Shown in pieces: positions 24,358 through 32,102 of a stretch of 44,686 bases of DNA. The notes beneath the pieces were generated by a model that saw only the letters and a program-made list of their open reading frames with translations, had not been told where the DNA came from and did not search any database. Source of the DNA: Bacillota bacterium (GTDB lineage: Bacteria > Bacillota > Sulfobacillia > JAJYWN01 > JAJZPE01). Each line of letters opens with the position of its first letter. Positions within the stretch are counted from its first letter, which is position 1. The translations under genes and the position numbers were made by a program. The stretch spans positions 1 to 44,686 of the forward strand of contig JAJZPE010000007.1 of assembly GCA_021811325.1 (NCBI GenBank), given 5' to 3'.

Positions 24358-25392
24358 TCAGGGCTTGAGTCCGAGGCCGTTGATCCGGTCGAGCATCCGC
24401 CGGCTGATCGCCGGCACCATCTCCGACAGGGGCAGGCCATACGGGCAACGTTCCTCGCACGTCCGGCAGGCCTGGCAGTCGAGTCCCTTGTGGAACGTCT
24501 CGACGTGGGACTTCGTCAGGCGGCCCCAGCCCGACCGCTTGAAGAAGAGCTCGGACGAGGCGATGAAGTTCGTCTGGATGCCTTCCGGGCACGGGATGCA
24601 GTAGCCGCAGCGTCGGCAGAAGGTGGGCCCGATCTCCTGTCGGTCCCGCTCGAGGGCGGCCAGTTCGTCCGGGCCGGGGACGCCGGCCGCGGCCGCCTTG
24701 AGGTTGGCCTCGACCTCGTCGATGGAGGCCATGCCCGGGATGGCCACGTCGATGGCCTGCGACAAGACCCACCGGATGGCCGCGGCGGTGTTCCTCATGA
24801 CCCCGCCGGCCAGCGGCTTCATGGCGATGACGCCCAGGCCCAGGCGGTGGGCCAGCGGGTAGAGCTCCTTCGCCGCGGCGTCCTCGATGTAGTTGAAGGG
24901 GAACTGCACGGTGGCGAAACGCCCGGTGGACGCAGCCTTGACGACTGTCTCCAGACGGTGGCTGGTGAGGCCGATGTGGCGGATGCGCCCGCGCCGTTGT
25001 TCCATCTGCAGGTACTCGAGGGGGCCGCCGGGGGCCATCACCTTGGCCAGCGAGTCGTCGTCCATCACGTTGTGGAACTGGTAGAGGTCGACGTAGGTGG
25101 TACGCAGCTTGGACAGGGAGGTCTCGAAGTCGCGGGCCACCCCGTCGACGTCTCGGGACGGGGTCTTGGTGGCGATGATACACTGGTCGCGGTGCGCCTC
25201 CAGGGCCTCGCCGATGATCTCCTCGCTGACGGTGTAGCCGCGGGCCGTATCAAAGAAGTTGATGCCGCGGGCGACCGCGTGCCGTACCACGGCCACGGCC
25301 TCGTCGTGGCCGGCCACCGTCTGGATGGGGATTCCGCCGAAGCCGAGCCTGGTCACTCTGAGGTCGGTCTTGCCCAGAGGCGTCTTCTCCAA
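24358..25392 (-). CDS. Aldo/keto reductase with C-terminal 4Fe-4S domain (copy A)
   Basis: Protein of 344 residues. The N-terminal barrel keeps the aldo/keto reductase tetrad: Asp48, Tyr53, Lys76 and His107 (in FFDTARGYT, IIATKTPSR and YQFHNVM). The C-terminal 90 residues carry two ferredoxin-like clusters, CRRCGYCIPCP and CQACRTCEERCP, typical of the anaerobe-enriched ferredoxin-tailed AKR subgroup. It probably reduces a carbonyl or takes part in electron transfer with NADPH; the substrate is not known. It lies 95 bases upstream of the DUF3786/membrane pair on the same strand. Confidence 0.9.
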   Translation of the reverse strand: MEKTPLGKTDLRVTRLGFGGIPIQTVAGHDEAVAVVRHAVARGINFFDTARGYTVSEEIIGEALEAHRDQCIIATKTPSRDVDGVARDFETSLSKLRTTYVDLYQFHNVMDDDSLAKVMAPGGPLEYLQMEQRRGRIRHIGLTSHRLETVVKAASTGRFATVQFPFNYIEDAAAKELYPLAHRLGLGVIAMKPLAGGVMRNTAAAIRWVLSQAIDVAIPGMASIDEVEANLKAAAAGVPGPDELAALERDRQEIGPTFCRRCGYCIPCPEGIQTNFIASSELFFKRSGWGRLTKSHVETFHKGLDCQACRTCEERCPYGLPLSEMVPAISRRMLDRINGLGLKP

Positions 25393-25514
25393 GGTGCTTC
25401 CTCCTCCTGGTCGGTGAAAGGTCTCGGGCTGTCTTTTAGAACGCGCCGGGCCGGGCAGACTGATACGGATGTCCCGCGCGGGTCATGCTCCATCGATTCT
25501 TCGGAGGTGCCCTC

Positions 25515-25958
25515 TTGGCCAGGATCTGGTTGAGCGTCGTGGTGGCCGCCGTCAGCGGCGCGTTGATGACCATCCAGGGCTCGTTCAACGCGGCCCTGCT
25601 GCGGAAGATGGGCGTGGCCAACATGGCGGCCTTCGTCTCGGCGACCGGTTTCCTCGTCGCCGCCGTGGTCTTCCTGGCCTGGGGGCGCTGGAGCAAGCTG
25701 ACCCAGGTGACCGCCACGCCTTGGTACGCCTGGCTCGGCGGGGCCATCGGGGTGGCCATCATCGCCGGCGTGGCCCTGGCCATCCGGCAGGTCAGCACCG
25801 CCCTGGCCATCTCGTCAATCATCACCGCTCAGCTGGCCACGGCCCTCGTCGTCGACCACTTCGGGCTCTTCGGGTCGGAGCGGGTCGGGTTGAACTGGCT
25901 ACGCCTCGTGGGCTTCGTGCTGATGGTCATCGGCACGCGAATGATGGTCGACCGGTGA
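25515..25958 (+). CDS. YdcZ-type (DMT superfamily) small membrane protein
   Basis: Protein of 147 residues with about five hydrophobic helices. It begins ARIWLSVVVAAVSGALM, continues with the family pattern IQGSFNAALLRKMG, and ends with LVGFVLMVIGTRMMV. This is the half-size DMT family (YdcZ/DUF606) that may act as a dimeric transporter. TTG 25515 is preferred because GGAGGTG lies five bases upstream; the ATG at 25485 has no ribosome site. It stands alone between minus-strand genes. Confidence 0.85.
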   Translation: MARIWLSVVVAAVSGALMTIQGSFNAALLRKMGVANMAAFVSATGFLVAAVVFLAWGRWSKLTQVTATPWYAWLGGAIGVAIIAGVALAIRQVSTALAISSIITAQLATALVVDHFGLFGSERVGLNWLRLVGFVLMVIGTRMMVDR

Positions 25959-25963
25959 GGCCG

Positions 25964-26890
25964 TCAGGCCGGTCCGGCCAGGTCCCGCCGCAATCGGAGA
26001 AGGCCGCCCGCGACGCGCTCGGGGAGACCTTCCTCGATGCCGTAGAGCAGCTCGTGAAGGGGCACGAGCCGCCGATAGAACTCGATGCGTTCAGCGAAAC
26101 CCGCGTCCGACGGGCCTTTGTAGTTGTCGAGCGCGCCCGGTCCGAGGCCGGCCAGGCCGGTGAAATCGAAGGCCGGGTCGCCGACGGCCGCGTCCTCGAA
26201 GTCGATGACCCCCGTCAGTCCCAGGGTTTGCGGGTCGACGAGGAGGTGGTCCGCGCCGAGGTCACGGTGGAGTAACACCGGGGTGAAGGCGAAGTGGCCG
26301 TCGTCGGCCAGGAAGCCGGTCATCCGGCTATCCACGCGGTTCAGTTCCTCCGGCGCGAGGAACGGCCGGATGACGTCCCGCATGGTCCCGTGCCACTCAT
26401 CGTACGACCGGTGCCAGGCCTCGGGCGAGCCGCCCGGGACGCCGATTCCCGCAACCCTGGCGACCGGGAAACGGTGCAGGTCGGTGAGGAACCGGCCCAC
26501 GGCCGCGGCGAGGGCCGCATTCGCTGGCCCGGGCCCGGGGGGCAACTCGGCCAGGGGCACCCCGGGAATCAGTGGGTAACCACCGAACGGCCAGGCATAG
26601 TCGAGGGCCCCAGCGGGGGCGACATAGCGATAGTCGGGGACCGGCGTGGGCAACGCCGGTCCGATCATCTTCAGAAGGGCCATCTCCCGGCCGACGCCGG
26701 CGGCGGACGCCGCCCGCTTTGGGAAACGAAAGAGGAGGTCCGGCCGGCCTGTCCTGACCGCCCCGCCGGCACCGACGGGCCCGACCCGCCACAGCTCGTT
26801 GACCCAACCCTCGGCGAACCGGCTCACCGGGGCATCCGCCAGTTCCGGAAAGGCCGCCGCGATGAGCGACCGGACCCGCCCGGCGTCCAT
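25964..26890 (-). CDS. APH-family phosphotransferase
   Basis: Kinase-like enzyme of 308 residues from the aminoglycoside/choline kinase family. An N-lobe signature is present in ELLF-type strands (PDLLFRFPKR). The catalytic loop is VLLHRDLGADHLLVD and the metal motif is VIDFEDAAVGDPAFDF. The loop has His where most members have Asn (D-x-x-x-x-N), a variant I believe also occurs in some relatives. The substrate is not known; small-molecule kinases of this family are often mis-called resistance genes. The ATG is 12 bases after the aldo/keto reductase at 26903-28012 and has only a weak ribosome site, so it is probably read from the same transcript. Confidence 0.85.
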   Translation of the reverse strand: MDAGRVRSLIAAAFPELADAPVSRFAEGWVNELWRVGPVGAGGAVRTGRPDLLFRFPKRAASAAGVGREMALLKMIGPALPTPVPDYRYVAPAGALDYAWPFGGYPLIPGVPLAELPPGPGPANAALAAAVGRFLTDLHRFPVARVAGIGVPGGSPEAWHRSYDEWHGTMRDVIRPFLAPEELNRVDSRMTGFLADDGHFAFTPVLLHRDLGADHLLVDPQTLGLTGVIDFEDAAVGDPAFDFTGLAGLGPGALDNYKGPSDAGFAERIEFYRRLVPLHELLYGIEEGLPERVAGGLLRLRRDLAGPA

Positions 26891-26902
26891 CCGCAGCGCC
26901 GC

Positions 26903-28012
26903 CTAGCCCCTGAGGGCCGCGGCGGTCTCTTTGAGCTGAGCCACGATCGGCAGGTGCTGCGGGCACTTCAGCTCGCACTCGCCGCACTCGATGCACTCGT
27001 GGGCGGGGAGGCCCTTGACCCACGGGTTCTTGTCGGTGCCCAGGGCGGCGTATTGCTTCTTGGCGTAGTCGGTCAGGCCCCAGACCCGGTGGTAGTTCAT
27101 GTACTTGAAGTTCTCGGGGATGTTGATGTCGTTCGGGCACGGCTGGCAATAGCCGCAGCCGGTGCAGTAGAGGTCGGCCAGTTTGACGTTCTCGTCGTGC
27201 ATGGCCTCGATGTGGCGCCGCTCCTCGGCGTTGAGCGACTCGGGCCGCGAAGCCGTGGCCGCGTTCTCCTCGACCATCTGGATGCTGCCCATGCCGGAGA
27301 GGGCCGTGCCCACCCCGGGGTGCGACAGGACGAAGCGCAAAGCCAGTTCGGGTGTGCTCTTGACCCCACCGGCCACGGCGCCCATGATCTTCTCTGACGG
27401 GAAACCGAGCCGGCCGCCGCCGACCGAGCCCATGGTGGCCACGCCGAGGCCCTTTTCCTTGGCGTAGTATATCTCTTTCTCGTTGGCCCGATCGAGGACG
27501 TTGTACTGGACGGTCATCGATTCGAAATGGCCCGTGTCGATGAGCTTGTGGAGGGCCTCCGGGGTGTCGTGGAAGGAGAAGGAGATGTGCCGGATGAGGC
27601 CCTCGTCCTTGGCCTTGCGGGCGAACTCCAGCGGCCCACCCTTGACGTCGAGCTTCTCCGTGAAGACCTTCCAGTTTATCCCCCACATGTGGTAGAAGTC
27701 GATGTAGTCGAGCTGCATCCGCTCCAGCGACTGCTCGAACCACTTCCTGCAATCGTCGGCCGAAGCGTTCTCCGTCGGGTACTTGGTCGACAGATACAGC
27801 TTCTCGCGCGGATAGCCCTTGACCGCCCGGCCGAGGGTGGCCTCGCTCGTGGACTTCATGTACTTTGGGGCCGTGTCGAGGTAGTTGACGCCGAGGTCGA
27901 TGGCCCGGCGGATGACCTTCACGGCTTCGTCCTGGTCCTCGGGCAGGCGCATGGCCCCGAAGCCCAGGGCGGAGACCTTGATGCCGAGCTTGCCGAAGTC
28001 GCGGTATTGCAT
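26903..28012 (-). CDS. Aldo/keto reductase with C-terminal 4Fe-4S domain (copy B)
   Basis: Protein of 369 residues related to copy A. Tetrad residues are Asp46, Tyr51, Lys77 and His108 (YLDTAPKYM, LSTKYPT, FYHMWG). The C-terminus has CTGCGYCQPCP and CIECGECELKCP, two 4Fe-4S motifs. ATG 28012 follows AAGGAGGT at five bases; the frame extends to 28066 but without a better start. Its partner downstream is the APH-type kinase. A redox role with ferredoxin-linked electrons is likely, and the substrate is unknown. Confidence 0.9.
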   Translation of the reverse strand: MQYRDFGKLGIKVSALGFGAMRLPEDQDEAVKVIRRAIDLGVNYLDTAPKYMKSTSEATLGRAVKGYPREKLYLSTKYPTENASADDCRKWFEQSLERMQLDYIDFYHMWGINWKVFTEKLDVKGGPLEFARKAKDEGLIRHISFSFHDTPEALHKLIDTGHFESMTVQYNVLDRANEKEIYYAKEKGLGVATMGSVGGGRLGFPSEKIMGAVAGGVKSTPELALRFVLSHPGVGTALSGMGSIQMVEENAATASRPESLNAEERRHIEAMHDENVKLADLYCTGCGYCQPCPNDINIPENFKYMNYHRVWGLTDYAKKQYAALGTDKNPWVKGLPAHECIECGECELKCPQHLPIVAQLKETAAALRG

Positions 28013-28227
28013 GGGCAACCTCCTTGCGGATTGGATTGGCAGCGATTGGCTTGCCTCGCGGCTCATTCCTGGCTCACGTGGTCGCGATTCCTAACTTGTT
28101 CGTCAGGCAAACCAATCTTCCTGCCGCCAAGCGGGCCCATGGGAGCCAGGTGGCTTCGGACCCGTTGTCCCGCGGAATAAGCCCCGGAAATCCGGTGCAC
28201 CCTGGGAACGCAGAGGGGGTGGGCTTC
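28013..28227. other. Divergent intergenic region
   Basis: A 215-base gap between the minus-strand reductase and the plus-strand DUF255 gene. It should hold promoters in both directions. I see only weak -35-like TTGCCT/TTGGTT on the minus strand near 28105-28116, no clear -10, and no hairpin. Confidence 0.3.
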
Positions 28228-30189
28228 TTGTCTGATACGGTGCAGCCGTTCCGCTTCTCCCCGCGGCCCAACCGGGCCCACGAGATCCGCTGGCGCGAGT
28301 GGGGCCGCGAGGCCTTCGATGAAGCCAAGAAGGTCGACCGCCCGGTCCTCCTATCCATTTCTGGCGTCTGGTGTCACTGGTGTCACGTCATGGACGAGAC
28401 GACCTACTCCGACCCCGAGGTCATCCAGCTCATCAACGGGAACTTCGTCCCGGTGCGGGTCGACACCGACCAGCGCCCCGACGTCAACGAGCGCTACAAC
28501 CTCGGGGGCTGGCCGACGACGGCCCTCCTGAGCCCCGACGGTGAGCTGATGGGCGGCAGCACCTACATCCCGCCCGACCAGATGGTCCCGTGGCTGGAGG
28601 GGGTGGTCGAGGCCTGGCGAGCCGAGGGCGACGACATCGGCCGCCGCCTGGCCGAACGCCGGCGCTCGGTGGAGCGGACCCCGGTCACGGCCCAGCCGGG
28701 CCGGCTGGACGCGGACATCTACCGTCACGTCCTCCGGTCCCTGCGCGACTCCTTCGACGACCGCCACGCCGGCTTCGGGCGGGGCACCAAGTTCCCCCTG
28801 GTCGAGGCCATCGAGCTGGCCATGGACGGCTATGTGACGACCCGCGACGACGACCTCCGGAACATCTTCGCCCGGACCATCGAGGCGATGGTCGACGGGG
28901 GCCTGTACGACCACGTCGAGGGCGGCTTCTTCCGTTACTCGACGACCCGCGACTGGAGCGTCCCGCACTATGAGAAGATGCTTGAGGACAACGCCGCCCT
29001 CTTGGGGGTGCTCCTCCAGGCGGTCCGCGTCGTCGGCACCCCCAAGCTCTACGGGGCAGCCGAGGACGTCGTCCGCTTTCTGAGCGAGGTCCTCTATCAG
29101 CCGCCGTATGGTGTCTACGCTGGGACGCAGGACGCCGACGAGGAGTATTATCGACTCGACATAAAAGAGCGCCGCCAGCGCAAGGCCCCCGCCATCGACC
29201 GTAACGTCTACGTCAACTGGAATGCCGATCTGGTCCGGGTGCTGGTCGAGGCCTCGTGGGTCCTCGACGTCGTCGACCACCTTCAGAGGGCCATCGCGGT
29301 GATGGACTTTCTCCTCGACCATGCCTACGTCGAGGATCGCGGGATGGCCCATTACCTGCCCGCGCCGCCGACGGCCGTCGTCCGCAACGACGCGCCAAGT
29401 GAACAAGGGGCCTCCCTGCCGGTCGCGCCGAGCGGCCCGGGGATGTGGAAACCGCAACTGTGGGGCCTTCTGGCCGACCAGGTCTCGTCCGGGCGGGCCC
29501 TCGTCCGCCTGTACCACAGCACCGGTGACGACCGCTGGCTGAAGACGGCCGAGCGCTTGGCGGACTTCATCCTGAAGGACTTCCGGGCCCCGGACGGCGG
29601 CTTCCGCGACCTGCGACCCGACCGCGAGGCCCCCGGCGAACTGGCCCGCCCCAAGGTCGCTCTGGAGGGCAACGCGCGGGCCGCGCGCTTCCTCCTTGAG
29701 CTGGCGGCGACCGTCCTCGACGAAGAGCGGGCCGAACGGTACCGGCGTGAGGCCGTATCCGCCCTCGGCCGCTTCGCCGACACCTACCGCGACTATGGCG
29801 TGATGGCCTCGGGCTACGCCCTGGCCGTCGCCGACGCCCTCCGACCGTGGACGGTCGTGACCATCATCGGCGACCGCCGCGACGCCCGGACGGCCGAGCT
29901 GAAGGACGTGGCCTGGGCGGCCTACCGGCCGCAGACGGTCATCCGGCTCCTCGACCCGGTCGAGAAGGCCGAGGTCACGGAGGCCCTCGGCTTCGGCCGC
30001 GACCCCGACCCGCGGGCCTATGTCTGCGTGGGGACCAAGTGCCTGGCCCCGGTGAGCGAATCCAGCGTCCTCCGGGGCATCCTCGAGAAGGAGGCGGTCC
30101 GGGAAGTGGCCGAAGGTCCGGTGACCAGGCTCACCGGCGCGGCCGACGAAGGCGGCCGGGAAGAGGACTTCGTGCCGCCCGAGGCCTGA
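28228..30189 (+). CDS. DUF255 thioredoxin-domain protein (YyaL/SPATA20 family)
   Basis: Cytoplasmic protein of 653 residues. The N-terminal thioredoxin-like domain begins with RAHEIRWREWGREAFDEAKK and has a CxxC in SGVWCHWCHVMD (about 46-57), followed by NGNFVPVRVDTDQRPDVN and LGGWPTTALLSPDG. The rest is an alpha/alpha-barrel of the glycosidase-like fold found in YyaL proteins (GGFFRYSTTRDWSVPHYEKM, CxxC-free). Biochemical function is not settled in the family. TTG 28228 has GAGGGGGT seven bases upstream; the frame extends to 28024 but the added part lacks similarity. Stands alone on the plus strand. Confidence 0.9.
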   Translation: MSDTVQPFRFSPRPNRAHEIRWREWGREAFDEAKKVDRPVLLSISGVWCHWCHVMDETTYSDPEVIQLINGNFVPVRVDTDQRPDVNERYNLGGWPTTALLSPDGELMGGSTYIPPDQMVPWLEGVVEAWRAEGDDIGRRLAERRRSVERTPVTAQPGRLDADIYRHVLRSLRDSFDDRHAGFGRGTKFPLVEAIELAMDGYVTTRDDDLRNIFARTIEAMVDGGLYDHVEGGFFRYSTTRDWSVPHYEKMLEDNAALLGVLLQAVRVVGTPKLYGAAEDVVRFLSEVLYQPPYGVYAGTQDADEEYYRLDIKERRQRKAPAIDRNVYVNWNADLVRVLVEASWVLDVVDHLQRAIAVMDFLLDHAYVEDRGMAHYLPAPPTAVVRNDAPSEQGASLPVAPSGPGMWKPQLWGLLADQVSSGRALVRLYHSTGDDRWLKTAERLADFILKDFRAPDGGFRDLRPDREAPGELARPKVALEGNARAARFLLELAATVLDEERAERYRREAVSALGRFADTYRDYGVMASGYALAVADALRPWTVVTIIGDRRDARTAELKDVAWAAYRPQTVIRLLDPVEKAEVTEALGFGRDPDPRAYVCVGTKCLAPVSESSVLRGILEKEAVREVAEGPVTRLTGAADEGGREEDFVPPEA

Positions 30190-30206
30190 GGCAGGACTGA
30201 TGGCGC

Positions 30207-30238
30207 AAGAGCCCGGCCGTTGGCGTGGCCGGGCTCTT
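30207..30238. terminator. Terminator between the DUF255 gene and the hypothetical protein
   Basis: Perfect 12-bp stem AAGAGCCCGGCC / GGCCGGGCTCTT with an 8-base loop, between convergent genes. The following T-run is short. Confidence 0.7.
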
Positions 30239-30352
30239 CATCGTCATGGTGACGGGCAGTCGGCGGGTCTAAATCGGCGGCTTTCAGACCACCTCGGCCC
30301 CGACCAGGCCGGCGTAGGCCCGGACGGCCGCGCCCCAAGGCCCGTGTCGAGG

Positions 30353-30814
30353 TCACGCGCCGCCGAGGGCGCGGTCGAAGCGCTCGCGGGCGGCCACGCG
30401 GTGGATGGCCTGCTGGGCCAGGAGCAGCTCGCCGCCCCAGTGCTGCCAGTAAAGACTCTGCCAGGCCCACAGAGCGGCCTCACGGTCGCCGGGCGTGCCG
30501 CGGCGATAGAGCTCCAGCCCATCGACGAAGTCGCGGTAGGCCCCGGCCAGGGCGTCGGCCAACCGCGGGCTGGTTTGCCGCCACCGCTCGTACACCTGCC
30601 GGGAGGCCGCGTGATTGCCCTCGTCCGGCGGGGCGTGCCCGACCTCCTCGCCCTCCGGGAGGGCCAGGAAGGCCGAGTGGGCATCGCTCAGGGCGGCCTG
30701 CAGGTCGTCGAGGGCGCCGCCGCTTTCAGCCAGGGCCACGACCCGCTCGGCGGCCGCCGCGAACCGCTCCAGCGCTTGCTGTTTTGAGGCTCTTAGACCG
30801 TCGTCCATCCGCAC
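30353..30814 (-). CDS. Hypothetical helical protein
   Basis: Soluble, mostly helical protein of about 153 residues with no signal peptide. It is rich in Ala, Glu, Arg and Trp, with an aromatic motif AALWAWQSLYWQHWGGELL near the end. I do not recognise the family. GTG 30814 is preferred because GGAGGG is six bases upstream; the ATG two codons earlier abuts that site. After its TGA (30353-30355) the same frame stays open for 22 codons with coding-like GC-rich third positions, ending at 30284. It is divergent from dat. Confidence 0.6.
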   Translation of the reverse strand: MRMDDGLRASKQQALERFAAAAERVVALAESGGALDDLQAALSDAHSAFLALPEGEEVGHAPPDEGNHAASRQVYERWRQTSPRLADALAGAYRDFVDGLELYRRGTPGDREAALWAWQSLYWQHWGGELLLAQQAIHRVAARERFDRALGGA

Positions 30815-30984
30815 CGCCATCCCTCCGCGTCCGTCGGGCTCAGGGTTGGGCCGCGCCGCCGGTCGTCTGCTGTCGAAACGTCGGAATGGGCAGCAGGAAG
30901 CTTCTGACCTGCGGAGAACCCATATCGAGGCCGGCCGGCACGGTCAGCCGGGTTGCTTTCGACCCAGGGAAAGGAGCCATCATC

Positions 30985-31827
30985 GTGATCGTCTATCTCA
31001 ACGGCAGCTTCATCCCTCACGAACAGGCCGTGGTCCCGGTGGAGGACCGGGCCAACAACTTCGGCGACGGCATCTACGAAGTCGTCTCTTTCGCCGACGG
31101 GTGTCTCTTCGCCTTCGAGGAGCACATGGACCGGCTGCGTTACAGCGCCCGGGAGATTCAGCTCGACCTGCCCGAAGACCCCTCCCGCTACGCCGCCGTG
31201 GCCGAGCGGCTCATGACCGAGAACAGCCTCGCTGGATACGCCTCGCTGTACATGCAGATATCACGCGGCGTCGCCCCGCGCCTGCACGCCTTCCCGGCTC
31301 AGGCCAGGCCGACCGTCTACATCGCGGCCAAGCCGGGCAAGTATGTGCCCGATGAGGACCGCGAAAAGGGCCGCCCGGCGGTCACCCTGCCCGACCTCCG
31401 CTGGGGACGCTGCGATATCAAGAGCCTGAACCTGCTCCCCAACGTCCTCGCCAAGCAGGCGGCGGCCAAGGCCGGGGCGCAGGACGCCATCCTCATCCGC
31501 GACGGGATGGCCATCGAAGGCGCCGCCTCGAACCTCTTCGCCGTCTTCAACGGGACCCTCGTCACTCATCCGAAGGGCCCGCACATCCTTGGGGGCATCA
31601 CCCGCCAGCACATCCTGCGGCTGGCCGAATCGCTGGGCATCCCCTGCCTCGAGGAGCCCATCTCAGCCGAGGCCGTCTGGAAGGCCGACGAGCTGTTCTT
31701 TAGCGGGACGATGCTGGAGATAATGCCGATAACCAAGATCGACGGGAAGGTCGCCGGCGGCGGTCGGCGCGGCCCCGTTTCCGCCAGACTCCAGACGGGC
31801 CTGCACCGCGAGATGTGGGGGAAGTAG
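30985..31827 (+). CDS. dat: D-amino-acid aminotransferase
   Basis: PLP enzyme that makes D-glutamate or D-alanine from the matching keto acids for peptidoglycan, cytoplasmic, fold type IV, 280 residues. The catalytic Lys146 lies in RCDIKSLNLLPNVLAKQ. Tyr31 (GDGIYEVV) and the Arg99/His101 pair (RGVAPRLHAFP) match the carboxylate trap that separates D-amino-acid from branched-chain aminotransferases. GTG 30985 has AAAGGAG eight bases upstream. The frame runs back to 30784 but that part overlaps the divergent gene and is rejected. The end (VAGGGRRGPVSARLQTGLHREM) is normal. Confidence 0.93.
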   Translation: MIVYLNGSFIPHEQAVVPVEDRANNFGDGIYEVVSFADGCLFAFEEHMDRLRYSAREIQLDLPEDPSRYAAVAERLMTENSLAGYASLYMQISRGVAPRLHAFPAQARPTVYIAAKPGKYVPDEDREKGRPAVTLPDLRWGRCDIKSLNLLPNVLAKQAAAKAGAQDAILIRDGMAIEGAASNLFAVFNGTLVTHPKGPHILGGITRQHILRLAESLGIPCLEEPISAEAVWKADELFFSGTMLEIMPITKIDGKVAGGGRRGPVSARLQTGLHREMWGK

Positions 31828-31915
31828 CGCCCGCGGGGGCAGATCTCCCGCGCCGCGACCCAGCGAGCCACCGGCCCAGCTCCTGCGTCGCCACGCTCCT
31901 TCCCCGCCGGCCAGG

Positions 31916-32056
31916 TCAGAAGAAGGAGACGGTCAGGCCGCCCTTGCCGGCGTAGGTCCCGATGGTCGAGTCCATGTAGTTGACAATGACCCGCCGGGGC
32001 CGGAACCGCTCGTTGGGCAGGTCGGCTGCGCTGTCGGTGACGATCTTGACGGTCAT
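31916..32056 (-). pseudogene. Internally deleted degV gene (46 codons)
   Basis: A short frame encodes MTVKIVTDSAADLP, the usual N-terminus of DegV fatty-acid-binding proteins. Only a few residues later comes DSTIGTYAGKGGLTVSFF, the usual DegV C-terminus (the 'IGTHxGPGxxGxxF' end). The 230 or so residues that normally lie between are missing, yet the frame is kept and ends with TGA at 31916. A GGGGAAGAG site precedes the ATG. The codon use matches neighbours. I read it as an in-frame internal deletion remnant. Confidence 0.75.
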
Positions 32057-32102
32057 CTCTTCCCCGCCTTTGGCTTCAGACGTTGGTGGGATGAGTCTGG
32101 GA

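Noticed and set aside
23187-24440. One 417-codon frame covering the DUF3786 gene and upstream DNA
   Set aside because: Only the last 226 codons match DUF3786. The first half is Arg/Pro-rich and overlaps a hydrophobic frame that is clearly a membrane protein.
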